From CAZSMC01 sp964607755 (lineage in GTDB: Bacteria > Zhuqueibacterota > Zhuqueibacteria > Residuimicrobiales > Krinioviventaceae): a DNA stretch of 26,597 nt. The position numbers were made by a program, and so were the translations under genes. Under the pieces are notes generated by a model. The model had not been told where the DNA came from and made no database searches. It saw only the letters and a program-made list of their open reading frames with translations. The DNA is taken from the NCBI GenBank assembly GCA_964607755.1, contig CAZSMC010000060.1, positions 1-26,597 of the forward strand, given 5' to 3'. Each line of letters begins with the position of its first letter. The first letter of the stretch is position 1. Below are positions 1 through 6,995 of this stretch, piece after piece.

Positions 1-10
1 GCACGTTATA

Positions 11-2137
11 ATGATTTGTATTTTTGTCATTGCCTTTATTCTTTGCATGGAACATACCATCTATGCTCAGGAGAATAAACGCGATCTCACCCGTTCGAAA
101 GTATGGGTTACTTTTTCGGAACAGGGATTACCACATGGATCAAGAAATGTTAATTTAGGTGAAGGATTTGTTTATCCAGGTTTTTATGGTGGAGGTAAAA
201 ACGATTGCACCGGCTTTCCTGAGATGAGCGTTATGGCATATCGAGGTGACCAACAAGTCTATTTAAAGTTATCAAGGTCGCTCGATGGAGACCCGGCTAT
301 CACTTTTGATCAATCGGCAACGATAATTAGGAATTATAATTTTATTAACAAAAATAATTTGCCGCCCAAAGAACAATATGCTGAAGAGATATTAAAAGCC
401 GAATTCACTGTGAATGATCCGGCTGCAGACGCTATATTACCCCGGATAAAAATAAAAACACGAACATTAGGTTGGAGTCTTCCCAAATATGACGATTTTC
501 TCATTACAGAGTACACCATCACAAGCATCGAGCCGAGTGAAACCCTTAATAATTTAAACTTTACTTTCAAAGCTATTGTAACTCCGGCATCAGGGGGAGG
601 ATCAACGGGAAATATTGATAAAAATTTTCGACATGACATTGAAAATGTGTGGGATCCAAAACGGTTCACATTTCTCTTTTATGATGCCGGAATGTATTTT
701 GAAGAAATGGGGGGCGAAGTTTTTCAAAAATATTCTCCTGGTGATGTCACCGGTGATGTAGGTGATCCTGGAAATATTTTTGAAGCGAACAGTATAGATT
801 TTCAATTATACTCTCCGCAAGCGGTGGCATGGGGCTATGTGGATGTGACTCCAAATGAACTGGATAAACAAGGAAGTCCAGATGCTCCTGAAGGAAGTGT
901 CGATTGGCAGATTGCCTCCGGAAGCGGTGCGGACCGCGCTATTGCGCCAACGAGTGAAAACTTTGAAATAGATACCTGGAATTCATCTTTTCACAATATA
1001 CCTCGCCCTTCAACAAAACCAGTCCGTTTGTTAAAATTCCCTCAAAAAAGAATGAACTGGCTTGAAGCTTATGAACAAGACCCAAGTTTGGACTCGGACG
1101 GAAATCTTGTCGAACGAGTGCCCACTGTTATTAGTGTAGTGGGACCTTATAACTTGGACCCTGATGAATCTATTAGCTTTAAGCGAATAGTCGTATTTGG
1201 AGAACTAGACCGGTCAATCTCCATGCGAGGCGGCCTCAAAGCAACAAAACAACTTGATATGGATTTTGTCACAGACAAAGAAGGTGGTGAAGGAGAAAAG
1301 GAAGAACATGCAGCAATTAAGGCTTTGCGAGAAAATTGGGATAATGCAGTAAAATTGGTCAATAATAATTATATGCCTGAGGAATTCCCGCCACCTGCAG
1401 TAGGGCTTCCGCCAGGTGTTGCTGATGTCATCGGAGAGCCTTCTTTGGGCAGCGCCATGAAAGCCGAAGCATTGGAAGAGGCAGTAGGTGACGTCTCTAT
1501 CGGTGTAAGACTTACTTTTGATGCTGTTCCTTCTGATTATACGGATCCACTGACTGGTGAAAACGATTTTGAAGGTTATATTATCAAACAGTCTGACGTG
1601 GGAGTCGAAGGCCCATGGTCTGCTATCGATACACTCAAAGCAAATGATGTTAATATCGTTGATGGACGCGTTCAAACTGTTGTTCCTACTCAGCCAGGGC
1701 TCCCTCTGCTATTCGGCGTTACCACTTATGATAGTGATGGCAATGAAAGTGGGATGACCAGTTATACATTGCATCCGATCCAGGCAAAAGCCTTACCTCC
1801 CGCAGATCATGATATGGCAAAGGTCCGAGTCGTGCCAAATCCTTTTAAGCAAACAAGCTTTTATCCAAATCCAGAAGAAACTAAACGGTTGAACTTTGTC
1901 AACGTACCTGGTATATGCACAATACGCATTTACAATTTAGCTGGCGATCATATTGTTACAATAGAACACGATGATGGCTTAGGTGAAGAAGCCTGGGGGT
2001 CAACTATTAAAAACAATTATATGCTCACAAAATTTGGCTCAAATGTCATGCCTGGATTGTATTTCTATCACATAACGTCTCATGTACCCGGTCATGAGGG
2101 CGAAGAAGCGACAGGCAAGTTTGTCATTATTAAATAA
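11..2137 (+). CDS. Secreted T9SS-type surface protein with FN3-like and C-terminal sorting regions (start uncertain)
   Basis: 708 codons from the ATG at 11. Residues 1-20 are hydrophobic and end at YAQ, like the end of a Sec signal peptide, but the usual basic N-terminus is missing and the frame stays open to base 2, so the true start may lie upstream of the window. The central part (about 30-490) matches no family I can name. Residues about 495-600 look like a fibronectin type III domain (FEGYIIKQS, FGVTTYDSDGNES). The C-terminus from about 605 has RVVPNPF, IRIYNLAGD and a final GKFVIIK, the pattern of FlgD/T9SS C-terminal sorting domains. The gene lies 15 bases upstream of a PorV-like gene, so they are probably co-transcribed and the product is probably surface-displayed. 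In FCB genomes such genes often follow a TonB-dependent receptor, which could lie just outside the window. Function unknown. Confidence 0.85.
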   Translation: MICIFVIAFILCMEHTIYAQENKRDLTRSKVWVTFSEQGLPHGSRNVNLGEGFVYPGFYGGGKNDCTGFPEMSVMAYRGDQQVYLKLSRSLDGDPAITFDQSATIIRNYNFINKNNLPPKEQYAEEILKAEFTVNDPAADAILPRIKIKTRTLGWSLPKYDDFLITEYTITSIEPSETLNNLNFTFKAIVTPASGGGSTGNIDKNFRHDIENVWDPKRFTFLFYDAGMYFEEMGGEVFQKYSPGDVTGDVGDPGNIFEANSIDFQLYSPQAVAWGYVDVTPNELDKQGSPDAPEGSVDWQIASGSGADRAIAPTSENFEIDTWNSSFHNIPRPSTKPVRLLKFPQKRMNWLEAYEQDPSLDSDGNLVERVPTVISVVGPYNLDPDESISFKRIVVFGELDRSISMRGGLKATKQLDMDFVTDKEGGEGEKEEHAAIKALRENWDNAVKLVNNNYMPEEFPPPAVGLPPGVADVIGEPSLGSAMKAEALEEAVGDVSIGVRLTFDAVPSDYTDPLTGENDFEGYIIKQSDVGVEGPWSAIDTLKANDVNIVDGRVQTVVPTQPGLPLLFGVTTYDSDGNESGMTSYTLHPIQAKALPPADHDMAKVRVVPNPFKQTSFYPNPEETKRLNFVNVPGICTIRIYNLAGDHIVTIEHDDGLGEEAWGSTIKNNYMLTKFGSNVMPGLYFYHITSHVPGHEGEEATGKFVIIK

Positions 2138-2152
2138 TCAAGGAGGACGTAA

Positions 2153-3199
2153 ATGAAAGCGCTCAAATATTATATGGTATTTATTTTTTTAATGATTCCC
2201 TTTTTATTGAATGCACAGACACCAAAAGAAGGTTATGTGGCTCCTCCAGAATTTTCTCGAGTTGGAATGTCTGGTTGGCAATTCCTCAAAATCCCGACTG
2301 ACGCGCGAACAGCATCGCTCGGCGCAATTAGCACAGTTTTAAGCCATGGTGATGCAAGTAGTTCTTTAGCCAATCCAGCATCTATTTCTGATGTTGAAAA
2401 TATGGGCGTGTCTTTCTCTCATATGAATTATCTTGTAGAGACAAAATACACGACTGGCAGTTTTGTAAAAAATCTCGGCAGTTTGGGTTCATTCGGTATA
2501 AACATTGTATATTTGGATTACGGAGATATTTACCGTACTGCCAATGAACAGGTCTTAAGTGGAGATGGCGTTCCCACTGGTAAAATAAGGACCGAGCTCG
2601 ACGCCGGAGTTTTTAGCGGAAATGATTTTAGCCTGGGTTTATGCTACGCTCGTAATGTAACGGACAAACTGCAAATCGGGACGAATATCAGATACATTAG
2701 TGAGACGTTGGATGACGTCGGAGGAATTAGTGCCTCAGGATGGACAATTGATATAGGTACAGTCTATTACACTGGAATTAATTCACTACGAATTGCCATG
2801 TCCGGACGAAATTTCGGACCGGATACGGAATTTGCAGAATGGAAAGAACGTATTGGAATTCCACCTGTAAACGTTCGCACTCCAATGATTTTTGCTCTCG
2901 GATTAGCTTATGACTTTTTTTCCAGCGAAGACGATCCTCATTTTTTGACAATGGCAGGAGAATTTAACCATCCGAATGACGGGCCCGAAAAATACCACGT
3001 TGCCGCCGAATATAGTTGGATGAATTTATTTGTTCTTCGAGCCGGTTACCGCTTTAATTATGATGAAGTTGGAATGACTGTCGGCGGAGGCCTCAATCTC
3101 GCAACGCATAATTATGACATTAAACTGGATTACGCCTATTTACCATTTGGTCGGTTTAATGATTTACACATGTTCACTATTGTCCTTGGCTATGATTAA
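2153..3199 (+). CDS. PorV/UPF0164-family outer-membrane beta-barrel protein
   Basis: 348 residues. A Sec signal peptide (MKALKYYMVF..., ending LLNAQ at about residue 22) precedes a segment typical of the PorV/UPF0164 group: GWQFLKIPTDARTASLG, then GDASSSLANPASI, then alternating hydrophobic/polar strands to a C-terminal aromatic strand (HMFTIVLGYD). In T9SS bacteria PorV is an outer-membrane barrel that shuttles sorting-domain cargo to the attachment machinery, and paralogues are often encoded beside one dedicated surface protein. Here it sits between two genes with T9SS-like C-termini, which fits that role. The start is well set by AGGAGG (2141-2146) seven bases before the ATG. Whether this is the general PorV or a locus-specific paralogue cannot be told; the setting suggests the latter. 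Confidence 0.85.
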   Translation: MKALKYYMVFIFLMIPFLLNAQTPKEGYVAPPEFSRVGMSGWQFLKIPTDARTASLGAISTVLSHGDASSSLANPASISDVENMGVSFSHMNYLVETKYTTGSFVKNLGSLGSFGINIVYLDYGDIYRTANEQVLSGDGVPTGKIRTELDAGVFSGNDFSLGLCYARNVTDKLQIGTNIRYISETLDDVGGISASGWTIDIGTVYYTGINSLRIAMSGRNFGPDTEFAEWKERIGIPPVNVRTPMIFALGLAYDFFSSEDDPHFLTMAGEFNHPNDGPEKYHVAAEYSWMNLFVLRAGYRFNYDEVGMTVGGGLNLATHNYDIKLDYAYLPFGRFNDLHMFTIVLGYD

Positions 3200-3224
3200 T
3201 ACAATATTCTGAATTGTTGTATTA
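3197..3224 (+). other. AT-rich hairpin overlapping the PorV-like stop codon
   Basis: TAATACAA (3197-3204) pairs perfectly with TTGTATTA (3217-3224) across a 12-nt loop. The left arm begins in the stop codon. No T-run follows, so this is a weak terminator or mRNA-stabilising candidate at best. Confidence 0.25.
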
Positions 3225-3266
3225 CTTGTTACTGTTTTGCATAATACCTTAAACGAATATAATAAT

Positions 3267-3279
3267 GAAAGGAGGTGAG
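3267..3279 (+). promoter_or_regulatory. Extended Shine-Dalgarno site ahead of the small ORF
   Basis: GAAAGGAGGTGA complements nearly the whole anti-SD tail of 16S rRNA (3' end normally ...GATCACCTCCTTT). It lies about 13 bases before the ATG at 3292. A second, almost equal site (GAAAGGAGGTTGA, from 3330) lies 63 bases downstream. Confidence 0.6.
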
Positions 3280-3291
3280 ATCGAAAAAAGT

Positions 3292-3342
3292 ATGAATAGG
3301 TGTAAAAAAGGTAAATACAACAAAGTTGAGAAAGGAGGTTGA
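3292..3342 (+). CDS. Putative 16-residue leader peptide or small protein
   Basis: ATG at 3292 to TGA at 3340-3342 encodes a very basic 16-mer (MNRCKKGKYNKVEKGG). It is preceded by an unusually complete SD site and its last codons themselves spell a second SD (AAAGGAGG). It sits in the 198-base gap between the PorV-like gene and the LamG-repeat gene, 56 bases before the latter's ATG. It could be a leader peptide coupling translation to the next gene, or a chance ORF around ribosome-binding sequence. No family is recognised. The support is the SD context only. Confidence 0.35.
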   Translation: MNRCKKGKYNKVEKGG

Positions 3343-3397
3343 ATTTACGCCGGACGCAAAATTCTGTATCCTTTAACTTAAAATTATGGAGGTCACC

Positions 3398-4945
3398 ATG
3401 AAATTATCAAGTATGATTCTTACATTAGCTCTTCTGAGTATGTTTTCATTAGTTATGGCAAATGGTAATGTAATAATTGATGAAAATTTCGACAATGTTG
3501 CATCTATTGACGACCTTGGTTTCGAATTACAAGAAGGGGGCACTTCCGAGATTAAAATTGGCGAGTTTCCTTCGTTCATTGATAAAAGCTTGCAAATAGT
3601 TTGCCACGATGATGGCGAGGCGAGGGCAACACTACCGGTTAACCTCGATAATGGCCTTCTTGTTGTCGAATGGGATTGGTACGCTACTAGCTGGAATGAA
3701 TTTCAAATTGAAGGTGAGCTGGCAGCCGGAGGTGCAGATGATGTATGTCACATACGTGCTCGAGAAGATCACATGGGCTACATCACAGGTAAATCTCCAG
3801 CAACTGATATTGAAGATACACTTGCTGTTGCGCCAAGGGAAAACTGGTACAACATGAAAGTCGTTTTCGATATCGATCAGGGAATGGTGAGCTATTATGT
3901 TGATGATACGTTACGAGTCACCGATTCTCCTAAAAAACAAAGATTTCTTGCTTATGCGACTGGTATACTATGGAAGAGCACAGGCGGTGAAGGTAGTACA
4001 TATATAAATAATTTGAAAATAATCCACTACGAAATGGAAGAGCAAGTGCTTGTCGATAAAAATTTTGATGGCGAAACAACAGGAGAAGACCCGGCCGATT
4101 TTGTTTTGGATGAAGGCGGAAGCTCAGACATTTCCGTTGCCGACTTTCCCTCCTTCATAGATAAGAGCATAAAGCTTGACGCTGAAGGGGACGGTGAATG
4201 CCGTCTCACATACCCATTGAATATCGATCATGGCAAGCTCATTGTGGAATGGGATTGGTACTACACAAGTTATCGGTTTCAGTTGGAAGGTGAACTTGAA
4301 CCAGGCGGAAGTGATGATGTGGTGGATATAACTGGTCGTGAAGGGACTATCACAGCAGTCCGTGGAAGAGGTGCTTCAGTTGATCTCCATGACACGCTGG
4401 TAGTTGCGCCTAACGAAAACTGGTACAAGATAAAATTTGTGATGGATGTGGACCACGACGGGGCAATGTACTTTGTGGACGATACACTCAGAAAAGCTGA
4501 TCTGCTCAAAAAAGAACGTATGCTCGCATACAGCACAGGCATTCTTTGGAAAAATGGTGGTGACAACGAATGTTTTATAAACAATTTGAAAATCACACAT
4601 CGTACTCTTGCAGAAGGTGCAGCAGTCGAGTCAAAGCAATTTGCGGATGTGCCAGAGTCCTATTCACTGGGACAAAATTATCCGAATCCGTTTAATCCAG
4701 CAACCACAATCAACTATACATTGAAAAAGCCATCTGAGGTGACGTTGACTGTTTATGATATTCTTGGCCACAAAGTTCGCACATTGACAAAAGCAAAGCA
4801 ACAAGCTGGTTTCTATAACGTCACCTGGGATGCGACAGATGAAAATGGACATCGCGTTGCTAATGGCGTTTATATTTATCAACTCAAAGCGAATGATGGT
4901 GAAAAGGAAATATCCCGCGCTCGTAAGATGATGTTACTTAAATAA
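3398..4945 (+). CDS. Secreted protein with two LamG-like repeats and a T9SS type A sorting domain
   Basis: 515 residues from the ATG at 3398, chosen over an in-frame ATG at 3386 because GGAGG (3388-3392) sits five bases before 3398 and the Sec signal (MKLSSMILTL..., cut near VMA-N) then begins directly. Residues about 22-210 and 215-400 are two copies of one domain; each holds an ENFD/KNFD opening, FPSFIDKS, VEWDWY, ENWY and a closing YINNLKI/FINNLKI strand, which suggests concanavalin/LamG-type jelly rolls that may bind glycan. The C-terminus (about 425-515) is a textbook sorting domain: QNYPNPFNPATTI, VYDILGHKVRTL, GVYIYQLKA, then a basic tail. The product is probably secreted across the outer membrane and anchored at the surface, consistent with the PorV-like neighbour. 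No catalytic motif was seen. Confidence 0.88.
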   Translation: MKLSSMILTLALLSMFSLVMANGNVIIDENFDNVASIDDLGFELQEGGTSEIKIGEFPSFIDKSLQIVCHDDGEARATLPVNLDNGLLVVEWDWYATSWNEFQIEGELAAGGADDVCHIRAREDHMGYITGKSPATDIEDTLAVAPRENWYNMKVVFDIDQGMVSYYVDDTLRVTDSPKKQRFLAYATGILWKSTGGEGSTYINNLKIIHYEMEEQVLVDKNFDGETTGEDPADFVLDEGGSSDISVADFPSFIDKSIKLDAEGDGECRLTYPLNIDHGKLIVEWDWYYTSYRFQLEGELEPGGSDDVVDITGREGTITAVRGRGASVDLHDTLVVAPNENWYKIKFVMDVDHDGAMYFVDDTLRKADLLKKERMLAYSTGILWKNGGDNECFINNLKITHRTLAEGAAVESKQFADVPESYSLGQNYPNPFNPATTINYTLKKPSEVTLTVYDILGHKVRTLTKAKQQAGFYNVTWDATDENGHRVANGVYIYQLKANDGEKEISRARKMMLLK

Positions 4946-4955
4946 GGCCAAGACA

Positions 4956-4990
4956 TTTGTAGTACACCTTTCAGGTGTGCTACAAATTTT
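4956..4990 (+). terminator. Rho-independent terminator after the surface-protein unit
   Basis: A 14-bp stem (4956-4969 with 4973-4986, one T-G wobble) with a 3-nt TTC loop is followed by TTTT, then more T-rich sequence. It lies 11 bases after the LamG-repeat stop codon. The A-rich 5' flank is short, so activity in the opposite direction is less likely. Confidence 0.85.
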
Positions 4991-5340
4991 ACAATGCATT
5001 TTTTTACTAAAGCTCGTTCAATCATCATTTTCTTTAAATTTGTCTAGTTATTTGACATATTTTTATCACTTTCAGAAAAGTTACATCAATATGGAGTGAG
5101 AAAGCTGATCCTGATTCTGAATATCTCTTCATATCGCTCTCCCTTGATATTTATGAAAATCGATTTCTCACTCCATTTTTTATCTCTACAAGGATATAAC
5201 CGGTCTTTATTTATGTCGTCTGATAGCAGGTCAATCATCCACCAGTAAAAAATCATCGTATTAAAATAGGTTGCTAGCAGGAATAAAAAGCAAAATAAAT
5301 TTAAACCATGCAACAAAATGGTAATTTCGGAGGTATTAAA
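4991..5340 (+). other. 350-base intergenic region holding a long-range inverted repeat
   Basis: No convincing gene. A TTGACA-like hexamer occurs at about 5052 but no matching -10 box follows at normal spacing. The notable content is the inverted repeat at 5091-5176. The last bases carry the SD of the next gene (GGAGGT, 5329-5334). The region probably contains the promoter and leader of the downstream FAD oxidoreductase unit. Confidence 0.5.
5091..5181 (+). repeat. 13-bp perfect inverted repeat enclosing 60 bases, followed by a T-run
   Basis: ATGGAGTGAGAAA (5091-5103) is exactly complementary to TTTCTCACTCCAT (5164-5176), and a run of T follows to 5181. Pairing can continue inward (GAT with ATC) across small bulges. 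It could be a structured 5' leader or attenuator before the gene at 5341, a terminator with a large loop, or the ends of a tiny non-autonomous element. Confidence 0.6.
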
Positions 5341-6891
5341 ATGATCAAGAAACGCAAGCTTAATCGCAGAGGTTTCCTGCAAACAGTAGGCGCATCAACG
5401 TCAGCAATAGTAGCTGGTCCAGCAATTTTGAATGCAAAGACGAAAAAGCCATCTTCAAAAATGTCAGTTGTTGATGACTATGACGTTATTGTCTGCGGTG
5501 GTGGTACAGCAGGATTTCCCGCTGCGGTAGGTGCTGCGAGACAGGGCGCCAGAGTTGCCGTAATTGAAAGATATGGCTTTATGGGAGGAGTACCGGCATA
5601 CTCTATTATGCCCGCCTGGCATGGTCTTATCAGCAATCAATCCGGTTTTTTAACCGAATTTGCTCAAAAAGTAGATAAACTTAACGTAGGCCCGAATCCT
5701 CTTGAAAACAGACATATTGAGCCAGAGGTCGCTAAACATTTATTCTTAACTATGTCATTAGATGAAGGAGTTGATCTATTCCTTCACCATTTTATCAAAG
5801 ATGTTAAAATGGATGGAAATCGCATCGATTCAGTGATTACACAAAGTAAATCTGGGCAACGTGCTTTTAAAGCCAAAACATTTATAGATGCCACAGGGGA
5901 TGGAGATGTCTGTTATTATGCTGGCGCGGATTATCACAAGGGAGATGACGGCAAAATGCAAGGTTATACCCTTCGTTTTCGTATCGGCTGGGTAGATTTA
6001 ATGCAATATCTGGATTTTGCAAAAGAACATTTGCAATATTATCGGGGCAGAACTGCTGAACAAATCGAGTCAATAAAAAAACGTGCCAAAACAGGCCTTG
6101 ATTTTTATTTGGGTTCTGACCTTTCCGAGATTTGGAAAAATCATCCCGATCCCGAATTACCAGCTAACACCTATTTTGTCGTCAGTAGCATCCGGCCTGG
6201 TGAAGTTTCCATTAATTCGACTCGCATATATGGCGTCGACGGCACAGACGCCGATGATTTGACTAAATCAGAAATTACATGCCGCAAACAGGCGTGGGCA
6301 ATTTGGAGGTATTTAAGAGAAAATATCCCTGGTTTCAAATACTCAGCAATTGTTGAAACAGGAGCTCAAATTGGTGTTCGAGAAAGCCGCGAAATCGTTG
6401 GTGATTATATCCTTACAGATTCTGACATGCGAAAGATGCGTGAATTTGATGATTCTATTATTACCTCACCAATTACTTACGATGCTCATGATAAAGAAAA
6501 ATACGATACATTTCACATCCACGGCGGTATGGTCGATATCCCTTATAGATGTTATCTGCCTAAAAACATAGAAGGATTATTGGTCGCAGGCCGGTGTATT
6601 TCAAGCGACCATCTCGCAAATTCATCCATTCGTCAAATGAGAACAGCCTTTCAAGGTGGTGAGGCTTGTGGTATTTCCGCCGGTATGTCAGCGAACAATA
6701 ATACAACCCCAAGAAATCTCGTATTCTCTGACTTGTTGAATGAATTAAAAGCAAATGGCCTAATGACCAGTCAGAGACATCGAAGAGAAGAAGGCAGGCA
6801 TCTCATGCAGTTTTATCAAAATAACAGAGGAAGTAACGATTACACTTTACCTGAAAAAAGTAAAGATTGGGTACCTGCGGAGAAAGATTAA
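5341..6891 (+). CDS. Tat-exported FAD-dependent oxidoreductase (PF12831-like), divergent paralogue
   Basis: 516 residues from the ATG at 5341, chosen over 5308 because GGAGGT (5329-5334) fits it and the Tat signal then starts cleanly (MIKKRKLNRRGFLQ, twin Arg at 9-10, then a weakly hydrophobic stretch to about 32). A Rossmann dinucleotide fold follows: DVIVCGGGTAG (Gly 53-58) and an acidic end VAVIE. Later landmarks of this flavoprotein family are DATGDGD (about 184-190), GIRES-like GVRESRE, and the C-terminal IPYRCYLPKNIEGLLVAGR with SSIRQMRTAFQGGEACG, which closes around FAD. The substrate is unknown. Relatives are often auto-labelled xanthan-lyase-like without proof. It is clearly more distant from the three paralogues downstream (12201, 17894, 19545) than they are from each other. 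Expected location: periplasm, exported with bound cofactor. Confidence 0.85.
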   Translation: MIKKRKLNRRGFLQTVGASTSAIVAGPAILNAKTKKPSSKMSVVDDYDVIVCGGGTAGFPAAVGAARQGARVAVIERYGFMGGVPAYSIMPAWHGLISNQSGFLTEFAQKVDKLNVGPNPLENRHIEPEVAKHLFLTMSLDEGVDLFLHHFIKDVKMDGNRIDSVITQSKSGQRAFKAKTFIDATGDGDVCYYAGADYHKGDDGKMQGYTLRFRIGWVDLMQYLDFAKEHLQYYRGRTAEQIESIKKRAKTGLDFYLGSDLSEIWKNHPDPELPANTYFVVSSIRPGEVSINSTRIYGVDGTDADDLTKSEITCRKQAWAIWRYLRENIPGFKYSAIVETGAQIGVRESREIVGDYILTDSDMRKMREFDDSIITSPITYDAHDKEKYDTFHIHGGMVDIPYRCYLPKNIEGLLVAGRCISSDHLANSSIRQMRTAFQGGEACGISAGMSANNNTTPRNLVFSDLLNELKANGLMTSQRHRREEGRHLMQFYQNNRGSNDYTLPEKSKDWVPAEKD

Positions 6892-6903
6892 GAAATCCAG
6901 TTG

Positions 6904-6925
6904 CACTCGCTATGTGAAGCGGGTG
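6904..6925 (+). terminator. Weak hairpin after the first FAD oxidoreductase
   Basis: CACTCGCT (6904-6911) pairs with AGCGGGTG (6918-6925), with one T-G wobble and a 6-nt loop. T-rich sequence begins only about 25 bases later, so termination would be partial. It may separate the oxidoreductase from the CotH gene. Confidence 0.35.
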
Positions 6926-6995
6926 AAACCATTTATATCTATTTGATAAATTTTTTAACTTTTTGAAATAACAAAGATTATTTAGAAAGTTTAAA

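Noticed and set aside
1214..1675. Antisense 153-codon ORF opposite the first gene
   Set aside because: Overlaps a long protein with clear signal and sorting features; composition is that of a mirror frame, and no SD is seen.
3339..3401. TTG-started 20-codon frame running into the LamG-repeat gene start
   Set aside because: The SD-like bases touch the TTG with no spacer and TTG starts are rare; more likely just leader sequence.
5052..5080. TTGACA hexamer as promoter for the gene at 5341
   Set aside because: No acceptable -10 hexamer at 15-19 bases downstream.
5308..5340. Upstream ATG at 5308 for the first FAD oxidoreductase
   Set aside because: It would place non-conserved residues before the Tat signal, and the good SD (5329-5334) lies inside that extension and serves the ATG at 5341.
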